The notes below the pieces were generated by a model. It searched no databases. It was not told the origin of the DNA and worked only from the letters and a program-made list of their open reading frames with translations. From assembly GCA_015698045.1 (NCBI GenBank), contig BLAL01000156.1, positions 1,240,001-1,304,000 of the forward strand: 64,000 nucleotides of DNA. The letters are read 5' to 3'. A program made the position numbers and the translations under genes. Below are positions 59,247 to 64,000 of the stretch, in pieces (positions within the stretch are counted from its first letter, which is position 1; every line of letters begins with the position of its first letter). The DNA is from Rhizophagus clarus. Its lineage: Eukaryota; Glomeromycota; Glomeromycetes; Glomerales; Glomeraceae.

Positions 59247-59977
59247 ATTACTACAGGACCGAGTAATATATATAGGGGTAACAAGAAAAACCAAAAATTT
59301 TATAATGGCTCTACGCAAGGCTTTTCATTAAAATGAATAAGCAAACTCAATATGTTACTTCACAAATTGCCTGAAAATAAGCAACTTAATCATATGGCCT
59401 TATAATAATTTTTTATATTTTATATTTGTAAATCATTTTTATAATTTTTTTGTAAATCATTTTCGGTAAATAAAGATTTTGATTAAATGATGTACCGACT
59501 ACCACACAATTAATGTTCCAAACTTCCAATAATATTATCCCAACCAAAATATTCATCATAATATAAAATATATGTTTTACAATAAAAGTCGTTTTTTACT
59601 ATATTTCCATGATGTCATGTTGGTTGTTTTATTACTATATATTAATAATATCACATGCAAATCTGCTTGCACGCGTGACGTTCATAACATGAATCTTTTC
59701 TATTATTTTTAGTAGTTGTGTAATAAATTCTCAAATAGTATAACGATCTCGTTTATTTTGATATTAAAATATGTATCAAATTTATCCAAAAAATGAGCAA
59801 TTTTAACATATGACCTTTCAAAAATTCTATCAAAATTAAGCAAATGAAAGATATGACATTTCCAATAAATATCATTAATTTTACGCATATCTAACCTCTA
59901 ACTGTGGCAAAAATAGCATGTGGCTACGCAAAATTTCTTGTTACCCCTATATATATTACTCGGGGTCCTATTACCAC
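59247..59977. mobile_element. hAT-like MITE with 8-bp target duplication (715 bp)
   Basis: The element is 59255-59969. The left end AGGACCGAGTAATATATATA and the right end (minus strand) AGGACCCCGAGTAATATATA extend as inverted repeats through GGGGTAACAAGAAA. It is flanked by ATTACTAC (59247-59254) and ATTACCAC (59970-59977), an 8-bp duplication with one mismatch. The interior is AT-rich, non-coding, with an internal direct repeat (GCAA..TTAA.CATATG.CCT). Confidence 0.85.
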
Positions 59978-62550
59978 ACACATATATACATGCATAATGC
60001 ATGCTGTTCTTGAGAGATGAATCATTCTTTTTTTCTTATTATCTCCACAACTATTATTTTAATGTTTCGGACTTTCGGTTCCCCGATTTTAAATTCCTCT
60101 TCTAGTTCCATTTAATTTGTTCAATCATAAGACAAAGAAAAATGGTATATATGAAAGGGAAAGAAGGAAATTTAGCCCCAAATCATTGAACTTAACGAAT
60201 TATGAGAGCGGAACTTGATGGATCCGATTTTATTTTTACCAAATGATTGATCTTCCATAATATTTCATTTACGTAATTAAAAAAAATCGACTGTAATATT
60301 GTTTCAGAAATTAAAACGGGTATTCATAAATTCTTTTTAATGAAGTTCATGTAACGGTAATTAATAGAAGTTTTTCGTGAAAAAAAATATATATATAATA
60401 AAAGAATTTTCCTTCACAAAAAAGGGTTAAAAAAATTACATACAATGATATATTTTTCAACAATTAGATTGGTTAATTGAACCGTATTCCGGCACAGGGT
60501 ATCTGGGAATTATTTAGAATTCCTCAATTAAACGCGGGATATGATATGGGTTTCCGTGTGAATTTTACGCGACGGTTAGACCAAGAAAACGGAACAGAAG
60601 ATTCATTAAATTTAATTTTCTCTTGGGAAAAGTCCTAGAATGCTCCGTATTGAAGACAACAAATAATGTAGCACAAGGTTGGAATATCTAAAAATATGAC
60701 ACAATGAGAACAAGAATGTAAGTTATGAACCACTACTACCAAAAAGTTAAAAGCTATACCTCAATAATTTGCTTATTATAGTTTACGACTAATTTAGGTC
60801 AAGCCAATTTTATTTTTTGTTTAACAAATCTTCCTTTCTTACTTTACATGGATATTGCCTCACATATTGATTTTTAAATTCATGCCCTTTTCCTTTCAAA
60901 ATTCTATTTTTCATTGATTCCAAAATTTTATTTCTATTATGAAAATCTCTCTTTTTTTTACGATAAATGAAAACTAAAATTTATAATTTAAATTTTAATC
61001 CCATTTATCTCTCTTTCTTAATAAAAAATCTTGTCAAAAATATTTTTTTTGGTTGAAATAGCCTTACTGAAAATGATTAGTTCTACAATATTGCGAATAT
61101 TGAGAATATTTGCGAATCTTACGAATGTATCTTCAAGCGGTGCTAGTTAAGTTGGTTGAGAGCTGAAGTATTCTTTGCTCAGTAAGTTTGAACGGTTTTT
61201 ACTGAATTTTTTGGTCGAAATGTATATCTTTTATATCTTTTATCTTTCATTCTCATCATTCAAAATGTATGGTTTTTGTTATTCTTAGATTTTAATGATG
61301 TTATTCGCCTTGATAAATTAGTCGAATAATAATTCTTGATTGTGCAATATATTTATTTGCATCGAAACAAATGGAAAAGGAAAGAAAAATTTTTTCTTTT
61401 TTTGCATAAATTTGTCGCACAAATTTGCAAACCCGCAAACCCACATTTTAGTCTCAAGAACTCGATATAATATGGGCTCGTACGAGAATTATTTTTTTAC
61501 AGACAACTTCAAGATGAGTTTTTTTCAGTACATATTACGAGTGATGGCTTTATATAATTATCATATGGTGTCAGTATTTTAGGCCATTTAGGGTACTTAT
61601 TACTAAAGAAATATATGAGACAAGTATCCGACAAGTTTCATTTATCAATGAGATGAATATACAGTAAATAATAAATAAATGTAATAATTGTACAATGTAA
61701 AATTTGACAGTAGTATTTACGATTTCCAAAGATGTTAAACTTAGTTTAACGACTTTAGAAAATATTTCACATTAAATATTATTCAGCAAACGAAACCGTT
61801 TAATATCATGGAACGACTCTAGTCGGTTTCTAATACTTCAAATAATAACAAAAAATCCTGGGATTAGTAATATAAATACATATATTCTCCATTTCATTGT
61901 TTCGAATATTGCTGAACCGTGCATTTCAGATGTAATTGGACTTTAATTAAGCTGTTTTTTAATTGATTGGGTTTAGTAAAATATGTAAATACCAAATTAA
62001 GTATTATATTCTTTATTTCATTTATTGCGCTAAAAATGTGCTAGAAATATAATAAAATAAATTAAAGTCATACCATAAAACTTGTTCCGTATCTTCTAAC
62101 AGTGAGTCATCATTTACAAGAATTAAAGTTCCAAGAAATTTTTCGATTTATTACGTTTTTTACAATAAGTAATATGTGAGTTACATTACATTAAATTCGC
62201 CACAAATAAATTTTTCATAATAATAATGATGATAATAATAATAACAATAATAATAGATAAATAAATAAATAATTCTCTTGGTAAAAATTCTTGGTAAAAT
62301 TTTTTTTCGGTAAAATTTCGGCTAATTTTTTGTTTAGGAATTTCTAGAAAATATACAAATCATTGAAAGAATGAATAATAAACGTTACTATGACTTGCAT
62401 TATTGTGTGATTGGTAACGTACAGTAATGTGTCGGTATTCAGAATTCCGTCGTGAAACAAAAATATCGGCAATGGTAAAGATCAACATTTTAATATACTA
62501 ATCACGTCATCTAAAAAGTTACGTTATCGTCTGTTCCTTGGCATTGATTT
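59978..62550. other. Gene-poor stretch with one exon-like relic
   Basis: The only coding-like sequence is at about 60494-60642 (+): a frame reading GIWELFRIPQLNAGYDMG, then FRVNFTRRLDQENGTED and NLIFSWEKS before TAG. No start or splice partner is visible; it is likely an exon fragment. The TTAATTGAACCG sequence just before it recurs near 47253. The remainder has no gene that I can support. Confidence 0.4.
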
Positions 62551-62554
62551 TTTC

Positions 62555-62562
62555 TATAAATA
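62555..62562 (+). promoter_or_regulatory. TATA box of the FAD monooxygenase gene
   Basis: A perfect TATAAATA 171 bases upstream of the ATG at 62733. The implied leader is about 140-145 bases and A/T-rich. Confidence 0.65.
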
Positions 62563-62732
62563 ATTCCACGAAAAAATTGGTTTCTAGATTTTCCAGAACA
62601 AATCTAGAATATATTAAAATACATTAGAAAAAATCATTCAAACAATCTTAAAAACATCATAACAATTAACAATTCTCCTTCTTTCATCATCTTTTTCTTA
62701 TTTTTATTTATACAAGTAATAATTTACTAAAA

Positions 62733-64000
62733 ATGCAACAAGAAAAAATTCCAACGATAATTATTGTCGGTGCAGGTCTAGGAGGACTTTCTCTTTATCA
62801 TTCATTGATAAAGAACAAGGATAAAAAAGAATTCAACGTAAAAATTTTTGAACGTGAATCTAGTCCTACAGGTATAAAAAAATTTTAAATTAAATATTAC
62901 ATTAACAACATTAACGTTAACTAACTCGTACCTGTATCTGTTACATATTTAGATCGATGGCAAGGATATCATATAGGCATGTCCAATTACGGAGCTCAAT
63001 CTCTTTTGAATTGTATTCCGTCCTCAATCGCTTCAAACCTTCCAAAAGCAATTCCTGATCCAATCCCTAATGTAGAAATTCATGGAATAACCATCACTGA
63101 CCAAATAGGAAATGTTCTACTTGCCCCTCCAACTAAACCATTTAAAGATGTTTACGAATTGGCAAATGTATCTCGTGGTCAATTAGCAATTATCACTTAT
63201 CGTGATAGACTTAGAGATGTTTTATTAGAAGGGGTACCAGTTCAATGGAATAAAAAATGTATTAAATATGTAGAAACTCAAGAGGGAGTTTGGGTATTTT
63301 TTGAAGATGGTTCACAAGAATTTTGTAATATTTTGATTGGTGCAGATGGAATTAATTCTCCAAGTAAGTTAAAATTTATCTTCATTAACGTCTATTATTA
63401 TTTATTAATTTTATTCTCAATTAAATTATAACATTTTATTTTTTTTATTATGACAGTACGAAAACAGAAATTACCTGAATTACAAATCGTTGATTATGGA
63501 ATTACCCATGTTGGTGCGGATATTTCTGTACCTAAACAGCTTATGGACAAAGCAAATAAAATCCATGGAAATTATTTAGCCTGTAAAACTCTTGGAACAA
63601 AAGGAGATTCAACATTTATGATAACGCGCTTAATACCAATTAAACAAGAAAAAAATGACGAGATGAATGAACCTCATTATAGAGCAACATTAACTTATTC
63701 TTATCCCTCTGAATTGGATAATATTGATGTTGAATCTGATAAAGTTAAAGTTGATGATAATGATCCTGCATCAGTCATCGAACATGTTAAACGATTAATT
63801 AGAGAATTAAGACCAGATTGTGAATTGACTGATTTATTGTTAGAATTGTGGGATTTGGCACCTAAAACGATTCCAAATGATCCAATAAAGTTTCCATTTA
63901 AAACTTATAATCCAGTACAACGAAGGATGATGCGAGACATCGATCCAATGTCTATCAAATCATGGACAAGTAGTAGAGTTACATTATTAGGGGATGCTGC
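62733..64000 (+). CDS. FAD-dependent monooxygenase (5' part; runs off window)
   Basis: Enzyme of the aromatic-hydroxylase/FAD-binding monooxygenase family (FAD_binding_3 type), which uses NAD(P)H and O2 to hydroxylate small organic molecules; the substrate is unknown. Exons 62733-62871, 62953-63363 and 63457 to beyond the window are joined in frame. The introns are 81 bp (GTATAA...TTTAG) and 93 bp (GTAAGT...GACAG). Residues 9-18 are IIIVGAGLGG, the FAD-binding beta-alpha-beta with GxGxxG. About 134-140 is VSRGQLA (the conserved Arg-containing R-x-x-L). About 174-182 is LIGADGINS, the GADG-x-x-S pocket motif. The last visible residues, VTLLGDAA, start the GDAAH motif. The 364 residues visible are most of a 400-450 residue protein, so only the C-terminus is missing. 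No signal peptide is seen. Start: first in-frame ATG after an A-rich leader with a TATA box. Confidence 0.92.

Noticed and set aside
61139-61205. tRNA-like stretch (a TTAAGTTGGTTGAGAGC D-arm look-alike)
   Set aside because: The acceptor stem has no complementary 3' partner and no proper anticodon or T-arm could be folded. Probably chance.

Overview
The window reads as a piece of a very AT-rich fungal nuclear genome. It most likely comes from an arbuscular mycorrhizal fungus of the Rhizophagus type. That is inferred from the style of the sequence and was not checked against a database. The signs are homopolymer A/T tracts nearly every kilobase, short GT-AG introns (59-93 bp), TATAAATA core promoters 70-180 bp upstream of ATG codons, many small DNA-transposon relics and low gene density. 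I saw no tRNA, rRNA, CRISPR array, bacterial operon or virus.

Positions 1 to about 39,000 are dominated by a decayed head-to-tail array of units roughly 5.4-7 kb long. Five units carry, at 1575, 6962, 20637, 26969 and 33613 on the + strand, a small gene for a 61-72 residue arginine-rich protein. Each has its own CCAAT/TATA promoter and leader. Four copies are intact and the one at 20637 is broken by a deletion. A sixth unit, around 38 kb, keeps flanking modules but has lost the gene. A two-exon gene at 48154-47558 (-) fuses a related C-terminal domain to a coiled coil, so it may be the ancestral form. A block of about 6.5 kb (12.8-19.3 kb) interrupts one unit. It holds a gene for a secreted Arg-Gly-rich protein, a minus-strand array of very short exons and an exon fragment.

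Other genes between array modules are a two-exon acidic 88-residue protein (21235-20910, -), a multi-exon protein with a proline-rich linker and a small-heat-shock (alpha-crystallin) domain (22640-23751, +), and a minus-strand relic of a C2-domain AGC kinase of Sch9 type (about 32008-30870).

From 39 to 48 kb there are several short inverted-repeat transposons, a second minus-strand microexon array (about 42.2-40.9 kb), a gene remnant with a membrane segment (43.3-43.7 kb), and a clear secreted 154-residue protein with three W-containing motifs suggesting a beta-trefoil fold (44653-45117).

From 48 to 64 kb the sequence is mostly gene-poor. It holds a bounded 2.8-kb hAT transposon with 8-bp target duplications and a dead transposase fragment (52213-55020), a nested MITE-in-MITE (51.1-51.9 kb), an approximately 175-bp tandem repeat (56.7-57.4 kb), a second hAT-like element (59255-59969), and at the right edge the first three exons of an FAD-dependent monooxygenase (62733 to the end).

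The genes do not form one pathway. The shared theme is a repeat-rich region holding small secreted or lineage-specific proteins.
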